DNA of 64,000 nucleotides from Paracoccaceae bacterium (GTDB lineage: Bacteria > Pseudomonadota > Alphaproteobacteria > Rhodobacterales > Rhodobacteraceae): the NCBI GenBank assembly GCA_018222585.1, contig JAAFAB010000003.1, positions 437,781 to 501,780 on the forward strand, given 5' to 3'. The notes below the pieces were generated by a model, which did not search any database, was not told the DNA's origin, and worked only from the letters and a program-made list of their open reading frames with translations. Below are positions 34,130 through 43,151 of the stretch, one piece after another; position 1 is the stretch's first letter, and the number at the start of each line of letters is the position of its first letter. The position numbers and the translations under genes are program-made.

Positions 34130-35755
34130 TCAGGCTTGGGCAGGCGCGGTGGGGGCGCCCCTGGCGGGGCCGACAGCCAGCCAGGCCAGGTGGAGAAGGA
34201 GAAGAACGAGGGAGACCGCGGCAATCGCCGCGAGCAGGAGGAAGGCGTCGTTATAGGCCAGCACCGTGGCCTGGGAGGACAGATCGGAGCCCAGAAGCTG
34301 CACCGCGCCGGCCTGCATCGCCACCGGGTCGGTGCTCAGCGGGGCGACCTGTCGCGCCAGCCCGGCGATCAGGCCGGAGACGGTGGGGTCCGAGGTGAGG
34401 AGCTGCTCCTGCAGGACCGCGCCGTGATGGGCGGCGCGCAGCCGGATGAAGCTGCGGAACAGCCCCGAGCCGATGACCCCGCCGAGGCTTTGGGTCGAGA
34501 GGAAGACGATGACGAAGCTCAGCAGGTACTGCGGCCCCTTCTGAAGCGCCAGCATCAGCCCGACGGTCATCGCGGAGGGCAGGAAGATGGCACCGGCGAA
34601 GGCGATCATGCCCTGGCTGAGGTACATCTGTGCCGGCCGGGTCAGCACGGTCGAACGGCTGTCCATCAGGGCGCCGAGCAGGATCAGCAGCAGTGCCAGC
34701 GCGTGAATTGCCGGCACCCGCTTCGGCGTGATGGCAAGGGCACAGGCCAGGCCCCCGGCGATACTGGCGGCGGTGATCACCGTGAACAGGCCCTGCATCT
34801 GCCAGGGCCCCATGCCGAGCGCCTGGAAAAGGCCGGGGGCGCCGGCGCTCTGCTCGGACAGGATGATGCGGAACAGCAGCAGCACCGCCGTCAGGTGCAG
34901 GATCTGCGGCGAGGCCAGCCAGCGGATGTCGAGCAGTGGCACCTTGCGGCCCAGCTCGATCACCCCGGCCAGGGTCAGCACTGCCAGCGCGGCCGCCAGC
35001 ACCGCGCCCAGCCAGGGGGTCTCGGCCCACCAGTCCACCGTTCCCCAGGTGAAGACGATGGTGATCCCGGCAAACCCTGCCGCGATCAGCACGTAGGACA
35101 GAAGATCCATCCCCGTGATCACTTTCTGGCGCGGCTGGTGCGTCAGCGGCAGGTAGAGGATGAAGGGCAGGGCCAGCAGGATCAGCCCGAGGTTGAAGAG
35201 CTTCAGGGCCTGCCAGCCGCCGAGTTCCCACAGCGGCGGAGAGATCACCCGCGCCAGGCTGGTGCCCAGCATGATCAGCGTCAGCGCACCGCAGAGCCCG
35301 ACCGAGAGCTTCAGCTTCGCCGGCAGGGTCTCCAGCAGGTAGAGGAAGGCCAGGCTGGCCAGCGGCGCGGCGGCGATGCCCGAGATCAGCTCGACCGCAA
35401 TGGCGGAATGCAGGTCGGAGATGAAGAAACCCAGAAGGCTGGCCACCACGTAGGCGAAGATGCCGACCTCGGCGAAGCGGCGCAGGCCGTATTGGGTGCG
35501 GATCTTGATCAGCAGAAGCGGCAGCGAGGCCCGCGGTGCCATGTAGGCGACGGTCAGCCAGATCGCCTGGGTCTGGGTCGCGCCGATCTCTCCGGCGATG
35601 TTCTGGCTGTTGGCCAGCAGGAAGCCCTGTCCCAGCGACTGACTGGTGGCGATCAGCGCCCCGGCCAGCAGGAAGGTGGCAATGCGCAGCGGCGGTTGCG
35701 CAACCTCTGCGCCCGGGGTGGCGGCTGGCATGGGGCTGGCGGGCTGTTCAGCCAT
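34130..35755 (-). CDS. MFS multidrug efflux permease (EmrB/DHA2 type)
   Basis: The 541-residue protein has the ~14 membrane segments of DHA2 proton-drug antiporters. Recognisable blocks are ANSQNIAGEIGATQTQAIWLTVAYM near the N-terminus, GIAAAPLASLAFLYLLE and a C-terminal LLLAAIAAVSLVLLLL tail segment. Substrate is unknown. It overlaps the marR stop by eight bases and is followed by the membrane-fusion gene, a classic regulated efflux operon. Confidence 0.87.
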   Translation of the reverse strand: MAEQPASPMPAATPGAEVAQPPLRIATFLLAGALIATSQSLGQGFLLANSQNIAGEIGATQTQAIWLTVAYMAPRASLPLLLIKIRTQYGLRRFAEVGIFAYVVASLLGFFISDLHSAIAVELISGIAAAPLASLAFLYLLETLPAKLKLSVGLCGALTLIMLGTSLARVISPPLWELGGWQALKLFNLGLILLALPFILYLPLTHQPRQKVITGMDLLSYVLIAAGFAGITIVFTWGTVDWWAETPWLGAVLAAALAVLTLAGVIELGRKVPLLDIRWLASPQILHLTAVLLLFRIILSEQSAGAPGLFQALGMGPWQMQGLFTVITAASIAGGLACALAITPKRVPAIHALALLLILLGALMDSRSTVLTRPAQMYLSQGMIAFAGAIFLPSAMTVGLMLALQKGPQYLLSFVIVFLSTQSLGGVIGSGLFRSFIRLRAAHHGAVLQEQLLTSDPTVSGLIAGLARQVAPLSTDPVAMQAGAVQLLGSDLSSQATVLAYNDAFLLLAAIAAVSLVLLLLHLAWLAVGPARGAPTAPAQA

Positions 35756-36215
35756 CGCTCCGCTCCGTGGTCCCGGAGAGGTGGCGCAGGTTGGCGAAGA
35801 TCTTCTTGAGCGTGGCTTCCGCGGCGTCCAGCTCCTCGGTCGGGATGCCGGCCACCAGCGCGCTGCGCAGCCCGAAGGAGAATTCGGCCAGCTTGTCAGC
35901 CTCGGTGCGGGCGCTGTCGGTCAGCCAGATGCGCCGGATGCGCTTGTCTTCTTCGTCCGGGCGGCGCTCGACGAAGCCGTCACGCACCAGCCCGTCGAGG
36001 GTGCGGTTCATGGTCGGCGTTTCGATCATCAGCCGGTCGGCCAGTTCGGTCTGGCTCAGGCCCTCCTGGGTGCGGATCACCAGCAGCGCCTCCATCCGAG
36101 CGAAGGTCAGGCCCTGGTCGCTGGCCCGCGCATCACAGCACTTGCGCAGCGCCCGGCCGAGGCGGGCATTGGTCACGATGATCGAGTGCGGGGCCTCGGG
36201 CATGGTCGGTTCCAA
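35748..36215 (-). CDS. MarR-family repressor of the efflux operon
   Basis: The 155-residue protein has the MarR winged helix: RMEALLVIRTQEGLSQTELADRLMIETPTMNRTLDGLV then DGFVERRPDEEDKRIRRIWLTDSART. It is first in the minus-strand operon and probably represses it, with ligand release by an exported toxic compound. Two TTAGC-type repeats lie just upstream of its start. Confidence 0.88.
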   Translation of the reverse strand: MEPTMPEAPHSIIVTNARLGRALRKCCDARASDQGLTFARMEALLVIRTQEGLSQTELADRLMIETPTMNRTLDGLVRDGFVERRPDEEDKRIRRIWLTDSARTEADKLAEFSFGLRSALVAGIPTEELDAAEATLKKIFANLRHLSGTTERSDG

Positions 36216-36220
36216 TCTGA

Positions 36221-36247
36221 TTAGCAGGCTAATTGTTAGCGACCTAA
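36221..36247. promoter_or_regulatory. Tandem operator-like repeats upstream of the MarR operon
   Basis: TTAGCAGGCTAA (36221-36232, a perfect TTAGC/GCTAA inverted repeat) is followed three bases later by TTAGCGACCTAA (36236-36247, a near copy), a 15-bp centre-to-centre spacing. They start six bases before the MarR ATG and likely form the autoregulatory operator. The rest of 36248-36468 shows no clear element. Confidence 0.55.
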
Positions 36248-36468
36248 TTAATTACATGCTCTGATCATGCAAGTAGTTTGGCAGGTGCCTTCGGGAGGAG
36301 TTGAGCGCGGGATTCTCATCAGTCCATTGAATTATCTGAACTTTTCCGTATCCATCCGCGCCCGCATAGCTGCCCTACATCCTGCGCATGGCAGCCTCCC
36401 GCGCCGGGGGCTTCCTTCCGGGCGGCATTCTGACGTATCCCGGGGCAAAGCGTCGACAGGAGAGCCAG

Positions 36469-37368
36469 ATGGATGTGCGAGCGATAGTCATGGGGGTGCT
36501 CTTCGTGCTGATGTGGTCCAGCGCCTTCACCTCGGCGCGCATCATCGTCGAGCACGCGCCGCCGCTGCTGTCGCTCTCGGCGCGGTTCCTGATTTCCGGC
36601 GTGATCGCCATGGGGCTGGCCTGGGCGCTTGGCCAGAAGCTGCGCCTGACGCGGGGCCAGTGGAAGGCGACGCTGATTTTCGGGGTCTGCCAGAATGCGC
36701 TCTACCTTGGCCTGTTCTTCGTGGCGATGCAGTGGATCGAAGCCTCTCTGGCCTCGATCATCGCCTCGACCATGCCGCTGATGGTGGGCCTCTTCGGCTG
36801 GCTGGTGCTGGGCGAGAAGCTGCGCCCGCTGGCCATCGGAGGGCTGATCCTGGGCGTCATCGGCGCCGGGCTGATCATGGGCACGCGGCTGTCGGGCGGC
36901 GCCGACCTGCTGGGCGTGGCGATCTGCGTGCTGGGCACGGCGGCACTGTCCGTCGCGACGCTTTCGGCGCGGGGCGCTTCGTCAGGGGGCAACGTGCTGA
37001 TGGTCGTCGGGCTGCAGATGCTGGTCGGGGCGGTCTGCCTCGGCGTGGTCTCGCCCTTCGTCGAGACCTGGCAGGTCTCGGTCGATCTCTCGCTGATCCT
37101 GGCCTTCAGCTACACGGTGCTGATCCCCGGCGTGGCGGCCACCTTCCTGTGGTTCGTCCTGGTCGGGCGCATCGGCGCGGTCAAGGCGGCGACATTCCAC
37201 TTCCTCAACCCCTTCTTCGGCGTGCTGGTCGCCGCCGTGGTGCTGGGCGAAAAGGTCGGCCCGCTGGACATGGTCGGCGTCGCCATCGTTGCCGCCGGGA
37301 TCCTCGCCGTGCAATTGTCCAAGCAGCCCGCCGTGGTCGCGGCGCCACTGAAAACCGCCGGAGAATGA
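36469..37368 (+). CDS. EamA/DMT-family transporter
   Basis: The 299-residue inner-membrane protein has ten predicted membrane segments in two EamA repeats, e.g. VLFVLMWSSAFTSARIIVEH at the start, GLFFVAMQWIEASLASIIAS, and FHFLNPFFGVLVAAVVLGEK in the second half. Substrate is unknown; amino acid or metabolite export is common for such proteins. The ATG at 36469 (AGGAG upstream) is chosen over 36388. A cupin gene starts one base after its stop. Confidence 0.88.
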   Translation: MDVRAIVMGVLFVLMWSSAFTSARIIVEHAPPLLSLSARFLISGVIAMGLAWALGQKLRLTRGQWKATLIFGVCQNALYLGLFFVAMQWIEASLASIIASTMPLMVGLFGWLVLGEKLRPLAIGGLILGVIGAGLIMGTRLSGGADLLGVAICVLGTAALSVATLSARGASSGGNVLMVVGLQMLVGAVCLGVVSPFVETWQVSVDLSLILAFSYTVLIPGVAATFLWFVLVGRIGAVKAATFHFLNPFFGVLVAAVVLGEKVGPLDMVGVAIVAAGILAVQLSKQPAVVAAPLKTAGE

Positions 37369-37369
37369 C

Positions 37370-37723
37370 ATGAACGATGCCGTCAACCTTGCCGACAAGC
37401 TGGCCCTCTTCGAGGAACACTGGTCGCCGCGTGGCGTGGCCAGCTTCAATGGCCATGACGTGATGGTGGTGAAGGTGCTGGGCGAATTCACCTGGCATTC
37501 CCATGCGGACACCGACGATTTCTTCCTGGTCCTGAAGGGAGAGATCGAGATCCGGATGCGCGACCGCACCGTCCCCCTGCGCGCCGGAGAGATGTTCGTG
37601 ATCCCGAAGGGCGTCGAACATTGCCCCTATGCCCGCGAAGAGGCGCATCTGCTGCTGATCGAACCCGCGGGCACGCCCAACACCGGCAACCCCGAAACGG
37701 CGGCGGCACGGCAGAGCGTCTGA
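37370..37723 (+). CDS. Single-domain cupin protein
   Basis: The 117-residue protein is a small cupin with the metal-binding motif: FTWHSHADTDDFFLVLKGE (two His and a Glu) and, later, MFVIPKGVEHCPYA (third His). Such cupins bind a metal and can be enzymes or sensors; no more specific role is visible. It is almost overlapping the EamA gene, so they are co-transcribed and may handle the same compound. Confidence 0.85.
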   Translation: MNDAVNLADKLALFEEHWSPRGVASFNGHDVMVVKVLGEFTWHSHADTDDFFLVLKGEIEIRMRDRTVPLRAGEMFVIPKGVEHCPYAREEAHLLLIEPAGTPNTGNPETAAARQSV

Positions 37724-37794
37724 AACATTCGCGCCCGGATTCTCACGCAGAGTTCGGATGACAGTGAGGGGCCCGGGGCGGCAGATTGTTGCCC

Positions 37795-38508
37795 ATGGAG
37801 ATCCTTTTCGCATATCTCGCGGGCCTGCTGACGCTGATCAACCCCTGCGTCCTGCCGGTGCTGCCCATCGTGCTGGGCTCGGCGCTGCAGGCCAGTCCGC
37901 GCGGCCCTCTGGCCCTTGCGGCGGGGATGAGCCTGTCTTTCGTCAGCCTCGGCCTGCTGGTGTCTGGCTTCGGCTATGCCCTTGGCCTGACAGAGGACAT
38001 CGTCGCGCAGGCTGGCGCGGCGCTGATGATCCTCTTCGGCGCCGTGCTGCTGGTGCCGCGCTTCAGTCATGCCTTTGCCAGCGCCACCGGGGGCATCGCC
38101 TCGGGCGCCGATGCGCGGATCGGGCGGATCGAGGCGACAGGCGCGCGGGGGCAGTTCCTGGGCGGGCTGCTTCTGGGCGCGGTCTGGAGCCCCTGCGTCG
38201 GTCCTACCCTCGGCGGGGCGATCTCGCTGGCCGCCTCGGGGGAAAGCCTGCTGCGGGCCGGGGTGATCATGCTGGGTTTTGCCGCCGGTGTTTCGACCCT
38301 GATCCTGGGATTGGGGTATGGCGCACGCGGGCTGCTGACCCGTCATCGCGGCACGATGCAGCGTTTCGCCCATGTGGCGCGGCCGCTTCTGGGCGCGCTT
38401 TTCATCGCCGTCGGGCTGGCCATCCTGTTCCGACTGCACCATCTGGCCGAGGCATGGGCGCTGCGCGTGCTGCCCGCCTGGCTTCTTGATCTGTCCGTTG
38501 CCATCTGA
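37795..38508 (+). CDS. CcdA/DsbD-type transmembrane thiol-redox protein
   Basis: The 237-residue protein has about six membrane segments and the redox-active cysteine pair of the CcdA/DsbD membrane domain: NPCVLPVLP (C18) and WSPCVGPTLG (C134). These proteins move electrons from cytoplasmic thioredoxin to periplasmic partners, for cytochrome c maturation or disulfide isomerisation. The next gene, 12 bases on, is an exported thioredoxin-fold protein, its likely partner. The ATG at 37795 is preferred over the upstream TTG. Confidence 0.88.
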   Translation: MEILFAYLAGLLTLINPCVLPVLPIVLGSALQASPRGPLALAAGMSLSFVSLGLLVSGFGYALGLTEDIVAQAGAALMILFGAVLLVPRFSHAFASATGGIASGADARIGRIEATGARGQFLGGLLLGAVWSPCVGPTLGGAISLAASGESLLRAGVIMLGFAAGVSTLILGLGYGARGLLTRHRGTMQRFAHVARPLLGALFIAVGLAILFRLHHLAEAWALRVLPAWLLDLSVAI

Positions 38509-38520
38509 GGGATGTTATCC

Positions 38521-38934
38521 ATGAATCGTCGTCATTTCATCGCCACCGGCGCCGCCCTGTCGCTGCTGCCCTTGCCTGTCCTCGCCAAGCCGCTGGACTA
38601 CGCGCCCGGTCTGCTGGACGAACGCCTGAACGCCGGGGAGACGCTGTTCCTCGACTTCAAGGCCAGCTGGTGCACCACCTGCGCCGCGCAGGAGCGGGTG
38701 CTGGACAAGCTGAAGGCCGAGACCCCGGCCTATGAACGGGAAATCACCTTCATCAACGTCGACTGGGATCTCTATGGCCGGTCGCAGATGGCGGCGCGGA
38801 TGCGGATCCCGCGCCGTTCGACCCTGGTGGTGTTGAAGGGCGACGAGGAGCTGGGGCGGCTGGTGGCCGATACCCGCGAGGCGAAGATCCGCGAACTGAT
38901 GGACACCGCGCTGGCCGCCGCGACTGCCGCCTGA
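38521..38934 (+). CDS. Tat-type exported thioredoxin-fold protein
   Basis: The 137-residue protein starts with a twin-arginine-like leader (NRRHFIATG, then a hydrophobic stretch and LAKP cleavage zone), unlike usual Sec-exported thioredoxins. The mature part has the thioredoxin segment FLDFKASWCTTCAAQE (C51, C54) and IPRRSTLVVLKGDEELGR. It resembles the C-terminal domain of DsbD. Together with the CcdA-like gene it forms a split DsbD. The ATG at 38521 is chosen because it starts the leader. Confidence 0.87.
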   Translation: MNRRHFIATGAALSLLPLPVLAKPLDYAPGLLDERLNAGETLFLDFKASWCTTCAAQERVLDKLKAETPAYEREITFINVDWDLYGRSQMAARMRIPRRSTLVVLKGDEELGRLVADTREAKIRELMDTALAAATAA

Positions 38935-38972
38935 ACGGCCAGGCGGCCTGGCAGGGTCACCCCTGCGGTCGG

Positions 38973-39332
38973 TCAGTGCGAGGCGCTGGCCTGGACGCTC
39001 GCCGGCCGGCCCGGGGGCGCGGCGGGCGTCTCGCCCATGGGCGCGGCCCGCAGGCGTGGCAGCGGATCCACCAGCAGCGCCTGTGTGCTGCGGGCGATGC
39101 CACTTGCCGGCATCGGTGGCGCCCCGAACCAGCCCGAGCTGAGGCCGACCAGCCCCGCCATCAGCGCCACGGCGGCCAGGCCCATGCCCAGGGGTCGATC
39201 GCCTTCCGGCGTCAGCCCCGACATCAGCGCCGGGCGTGGTGGTCCCGGAGGGCGCCGATCCGCCACGCGCGGCTGCGCGCGTCCGGCCCCGCGGCGCGGG
39301 GGCAACCCGCCCCATTCCGTCGAATGCTCCAT
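38973..39332 (-). CDS. Hypothetical protein with one membrane segment
   Basis: The 119-residue protein starts at ATG 39332, eight bases after GAGAGGA. The first 45 residues are Pro/Arg-rich and basic. Residues about 48-70 (GMGLAAVALMAGLVGLSSGWFG) form one membrane segment, and a Pro/Ala-rich tail follows. With a basic N-terminus it should have N-in topology with the tail in the periplasm. It resembles anti-sigma-like or envelope spacer proteins in shape only. I recognise no family. Confidence 0.55.
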   Translation of the reverse strand: MEHSTEWGGLPPRRGAGRAQPRVADRRPPGPPRPALMSGLTPEGDRPLGMGLAAVALMAGLVGLSSGWFGAPPMPASGIARSTQALLVDPLPRLRAAPMGETPAAPPGRPASVQASASH

Positions 39333-39494
39333 GGCCGTCCTCTCCCATTGCGGCGGGCTCTGCCCGCTTCTGCGCAACCGGGCCGCCCGGCCCGGCGCTT
39401 CGCGAACCGAGTCCCGCCTCGGCCCTGTTCCGGGAATGCTGGAAGGATAGTCTTAACATAAGGCAAACGCCTGAGCGGTCGCCGGGCGGCGGGC

Positions 39495-40442
39495 TCAGAC
39501 CAGCAGCGCCAGGAAGACGGTCAGGGTCAGGAAGGCCAGCGCCGTCGAGATGGTGACGGTCAGCGCCGCCGCGCCCTCGTGCCCCGATCCCTGGGCGATG
39601 ATCGGGAAGATGCCGAAGACCGGCATGGCGGTCGACAGGATCAGCGCCGGGTAGAGATTGCCCGGCGGCAGCGGCAGCGCCAGGGCCGTGGCCAGCAGCA
39701 GCAGCCCGGTCGCCACTGCCGGGTGCAGCAGCAGCTTGCAGCCGGCGATGAAGCCCGCCAGCCCCAGGTTGCCCTTCATCGGCAGCCCGAAAAGCGAGCC
39801 TCCGATGTAGAACAGCGCCACCGGCGAGGCGGCGCGGGCCAGCAGGTCGAGGATACGCTCGGCCGCTTCCGGGATCGGCAGGGCGAAGACCGAAAAGCCG
39901 GTGCCGAGGAGAATGGCGATGATGAAGGGGCGTTTCAGCACCGAAAGGGCAACCCCTCCGGCCCGGCGCAGCGGAGAAATCCCGTCTTCCCCGGTCTTCA
40001 GCGCGGCGATCATGGTCAGCCCGACCGGGTTCAGCAGGAAGTTCTCGACCAGCAGGTTCATCGCCAGGATGGCCGGGGCCTCGTTCGGGAACACCATCTG
40101 CATGATCGGGAAGGACAGGAAGGCCGAGTTCGGCGTGGCCGCGCCCATGACCCCGATGGCGCGCCGTCCGGGACCGACACCGCGCAGGCGCAGCAGGGTC
40201 CAGGTGATCAGCTGGGTGCAGATCGCGGTGACCACCAGCAGGGCGACGAAAGCGGGATCGACCAGCGAGGAAAAGCTGCGCGTTGCCGTGGCGTGGAACA
40301 GCAGCGCGGGCAGGGCGACCAGCAGGACGAACTTGCCCAGCACCCCCATGTCGCGCGCGTCGAAGACCTTCAGCCCGCACAGGGCATAGCCCAGGGCGAT
40401 CAGGCCGAAGATCGGGAAGGTAATGGTGAGGATGGCCAGCAT
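39495..40442 (-). CDS. AEC (auxin efflux carrier) family transporter
   Basis: The 315-residue protein has ten predicted membrane segments and the AEC pattern: FPIFGLIALGYAL at the N-terminus, the FLVLVALPALLFHAT-like second segment, then GAATPNSAFLSFPIMQMVF. Bacterial members carry dicarboxylates such as malate or malonate. Its ATG abuts the aroC stop, so it is translated from the aroC transcript. Confidence 0.85.
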   Translation of the reverse strand: MLAILTITFPIFGLIALGYALCGLKVFDARDMGVLGKFVLLVALPALLFHATATRSFSSLVDPAFVALLVVTAICTQLITWTLLRLRGVGPGRRAIGVMGAATPNSAFLSFPIMQMVFPNEAPAILAMNLLVENFLLNPVGLTMIAALKTGEDGISPLRRAGGVALSVLKRPFIIAILLGTGFSVFALPIPEAAERILDLLARAASPVALFYIGGSLFGLPMKGNLGLAGFIAGCKLLLHPAVATGLLLLATALALPLPPGNLYPALILSTAMPVFGIFPIIAQGSGHEGAAALTVTISTALAFLTLTVFLALLV

Positions 40443-41594
40443 CTAGGGCAGCGTGCTTTCGCCCTGTCCTTCCGGGGTGCCGTCCTCCTGCGGGCCGATC
40501 CGCCCGCCCGCGTCACCGATCTGGCCACGGTGCAGCAGCAGGTGATCGAGGATCACGCAGGCCATCATCGCCTCGCCCACGGGCACGGCCCGGATGCCGA
40601 CACAGGGGTCATGACGCCCCTTGGTGACGATTTCGGTCGCCTCGCCGGCCTTGGTGATCGTCTGGCGCGGCCGCAGGATCGAGCTGGTGGGCTTCACCGC
40701 GAAGCGCACCACGATCTCCTGCCCGGTCGAGATCCCGCCCAGGATGCCGCCGGCGTGGTTCGAGGAATAGACCGGCTGGCCATCGTTGCCGAGGAAGATC
40801 TCGTCGGCGTTCTCTTCGCCGGTAAGGGTCGCGGCGGCCATGCCTTCGCCGATCTCGACGCCCTTGACGGCATTGATCGACATCATCGCGGCGGCCAGGT
40901 CGGTATCCAGCTTGCCGTAGATCGGCGCGCCGAGGCCGGCGGGGACGCCGCGCGCCACCACCTCGACCACGGCGCCGACGGAGTTGCCGCTGCGGCGCAG
41001 CCCGTCGAGGTAGTCGGCCCAGGTCCCGGCGGCACCCGCATCGGGGCACCAGAAGGGGTTCTGGTCGATCTGGGCCTCGTCGAAGGCGGCGCGGTCGATG
41101 CCATGCGGGCCGACCTGGGTCATGTAGCCCCGGATCTGCACCCTGGGCGCCAGCCGGCCGAGCACCGCGCGGGCCAGGCCCCCGGCGGCCACCCGCGCCG
41201 CCGTCTCGCGCGCCGAGGAGCGCCCGCCGCCGCGATAGTCCCGGATGCCGTACTTCTGGAAATAGGTGATGTCCGCATGGCCAGGGCGGAATTTTTCGGC
41301 GATCTCGCCGTAGTCCTTGGACCGCTGGTCGGTGTTGCGGATCATCAGCTGCACCGGGGTGCCGGTGGTGCGCCCTTCGAAGGTGCCCGAGAGGATCTCG
41401 ACCTCGTCCGCCTCGCGGCGCTGCGTGGTGAACTTGTTCTGACCGGGCTTGCGCTGATCCAGCCAGAACTGCAGCAGCTCGGGATCGACCGCGATGCCCG
41501 GCGGCACACCGTCGACCGTCGCGCCAAGGGCGGGGCCGTGGCTTTCGCCCCAGGTGGTGACACGGAAGAGATGACCGAAGGTATTGAGAGACAT
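40443..41594 (-). CDS. aroC: Chorismate synthase
   Basis: AroC makes chorismate from EPSP with reduced FMN, the last step of the shikimate pathway. The 383-residue protein contains the signatures [40 protein letters not shown] and [14 protein letters not shown], with the full active-site Arg/His set. The ATG at 41594 starts the conserved [12 protein letters not shown]. Confidence 0.95.
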   Translation of the reverse strand: MSLNTFGHLFRVTTWGESHGPALGATVDGVPPGIAVDPELLQFWLDQRKPGQNKFTTQRREADEVEILSGTFEGRTTGTPVQLMIRNTDQRSKDYGEIAEKFRPGHADITYFQKYGIRDYRGGGRSSARETAARVAAGGLARAVLGRLAPRVQIRGYMTQVGPHGIDRAAFDEAQIDQNPFWCPDAGAAGTWADYLDGLRRSGNSVGAVVEVVARGVPAGLGAPIYGKLDTDLAAAMMSINAVKGVEIGEGMAAATLTGEENADEIFLGNDGQPVYSSNHAGGILGGISTGQEIVVRFAVKPTSSILRPRQTITKAGEATEIVTKGRHDPCVGIRAVPVGEAMMACVILDHLLLHRGQIGDAGGRIGPQEDGTPEGQGESTLP

Positions 41595-41663
41595 GGGCGG
41601 CTCCGGGGAAACTTGCCTCCCGGTTACCCGATCAGGGCCGGGCGCGCAATTGCGGGCGGACCG

Positions 41664-42017
41664 GTGCCGGATCTGCCAGCATCGGCTCGACGGGAGGGAG
41701 GGAGGGCACCGGATTTTCCCCGCTACGCCCATTTCGCGGTGGCGCTCTGGCGCCGGTTGCTGCCTGTCGCCCGGCACGGCCATGGCACCGCGCTGCTTCT
41801 GCCCGGGCGGCTGGAGGAGGTCGCGCGGATCAATCGCAACGCGAAGGGCTGGTGCGCCCGGCTCAGGGGCCGGCGGACAGAGCACCTTGTCCCGGCGCTG
41901 GTGCTGCAGACGTACATCGAGGTGACCGGCGGACTGGCCACTGCCGGATCGACCGGCGGCTGGTCTTCCCAGCGAGCTGATCCGCGCCGCCTTGAAACCC
42001 GTCCCGCGCCGCTCTAG
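41664..42017 (+). CDS. Possible short hypothetical protein between aroC and the TPP riboswitch
   Basis: A GTG-initiated frame of 117 residues reads like protein from about [14 protein letters not shown] onward ([45 protein letters not shown]) and has strongly GC-rich third codon positions. It has no clear ribosome site and no recognised family. Its stop lies ten bases before the riboswitch. It may be a real small gene, the end of an eroded gene, or chance. The stretch 41595-41663 has no other feature. Confidence 0.3.
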   Translation: MPDLPASARREGGRAPDFPRYAHFAVALWRRLLPVARHGHGTALLLPGRLEEVARINRNAKGWCARLRGRRTEHLVPALVLQTYIEVTGGLATAGSTGGWSSQRADPRRLETRPAPL

Positions 42018-42027
42018 GGTCTGCCTT

Positions 42028-42108
42028 ACCTCGGGGTGCCTTAGGGCTGAGATGCGTCATGCGAACCCGTTGAACCTGATCCGGTTAATACCGGCGGAGG
42101 GATGGTCA
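42028..42108 (+). ncRNA. TPP riboswitch (THI element)
   Basis: The thiamine-pyrophosphate aptamer is unmistakable: GGGCTGAGAT in the first sensor helix region, then the highly conserved core GAACCTGATCCGGTTAATACC and GGCGGAGGGATGG closing the P1/P4 side. It sits 65 bases upstream of thiB and should shut off the thiamine uptake operon when TPP is plentiful. The expression platform (42109-42173) is short; sequestration of the ribosome site (AGAGGAGGA at 42161-42169) is the likeliest mode because no terminator hairpin with a T run is visible. Confidence 0.95.
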
Positions 42109-42173
42109 GACAGCAAGGGTGCACCCGGCGCTGTCCCTGAACGTACTCCGCCCGTCGCAGAGAGGAGGATGCC

Positions 42174-43151
42174 GTGAAGCATCTCGCACTTGCCACGGGT
42201 TGTCTTCTTGCCACGCAGGCCGTGGCAGAGACGCCTGTTCTGAACGTCTACACCTATGAATCCTTCACCTCGGAATGGGGCCCCGGTCCGCAGATCGAGG
42301 CCGGTTTCGAAGCGGAATGCGGCTGCGATGTCGTCTTCACCGGCGTCGGTGACGGCGCCGCGCTGCTGTCGCGCGTCCGGCTGGAGGGCGCGCGCTCCGA
42401 GGCCGACGTGGTCGTCGGGCTGGACACTTCGTTGATGGCCTCCGCCAAGGCGACGGGGCTGTTCGCGCCGACCTCGGCCAGTGCCGACTACGACCTGCCG
42501 ATCGACTGGACGGACGAGACCTTCGTGCCCTTCGACTGGGGCTATTTCGCCTTCGTCGCCAATGTTGGCGAAGACCACCCGACCAGCTTCGAGGCGCTGG
42601 CCGCCTCGGACACCAGCATCGTGATCCAGGATCCGCGCAGCTCGACCCCCGGGCTGGGGCTGCTGCTCTGGGTCAAGGCGGCCTATGGCGCGCGCGCGGA
42701 AGAGATCTGGCAGGGGCTGGCGGACAATATCGTCACCGTCACCCCCGGCTGGTCCGAGGCCTATGGCCTGTTCCTGGACGGCGAGGCGGACATGGTTCTC
42801 AGCTACACCACCTCGCCAGCCTACCACATCATCGCCGAGGGCGACGACAGCAAGGAGGCCGTGCCCTTCGACGAGGGCCATTACATGCAGGTCGAAATCG
42901 CCGGGCGGCTGGCCGGCTCGGACCAGCCCGAGCTGGCGGAGGCCTTCCTGCAGTACCTGCTGGGCGCCGAGGCGCAGGGCGTGCTGCCGGAAACCAACTG
43001 GATGTACCCCGCCGTGTTGCCCGAAGGCGGACTGGCCGAGGGCTTCACCCAGGTGGTGACACCGGACAAGGCGCTGCTGATGGCGCCCGAAGAGGCCCTG
43101 TCGCAACGCGACGGCGCCCTGGCCGAATGGCAGAACGCGCTGGCCCGATAG
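42174..43151 (+). CDS. thiB: Thiamine ABC transporter periplasmic binding protein
   Basis: The 325-residue protein begins with a signal peptide (1-18, ending AVAE) and has the ThiB/TbpA pattern: LNVYTYESFTSEWGPGP, a hallmark of the family, then LLWVKAAYGARAEEIW and SYTTSPAYHI. It binds thiamine or TPP in the periplasm. The start is GTG at 42174, directly after AGAGGAGG. It overlaps thiP by 25 bases. Confidence 0.94.
   Translation: MKHLALATGCLLATQAVAETPVLNVYTYESFTSEWGPGPQIEAGFEAECGCDVVFTGVGDGAALLSRVRLEGARSEADVVVGLDTSLMASAKATGLFAPTSASADYDLPIDWTDETFVPFDWGYFAFVANVGEDHPTSFEALAASDTSIVIQDPRSSTPGLGLLLWVKAAYGARAEEIWQGLADNIVTVTPGWSEAYGLFLDGEADMVLSYTTSPAYHIIAEGDDSKEAVPFDEGHYMQVEIAGRLAGSDQPELAEAFLQYLLGAEAQGVLPETNWMYPAVLPEGGLAEGFTQVVTPDKALLMAPEEALSQRDGALAEWQNALAR

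Noticed and set aside
33680-35809. A 709-residue plus-strand frame
   Set aside because: It is antisense to the efflux pump genes, which have clear membrane and lipoyl motifs.
43127-43151. Frameshift in thiB/thiP
   Set aside because: The 25-base overlap is between two complete proteins with normal ends, so it is genuine overlap and not a sequencing error.
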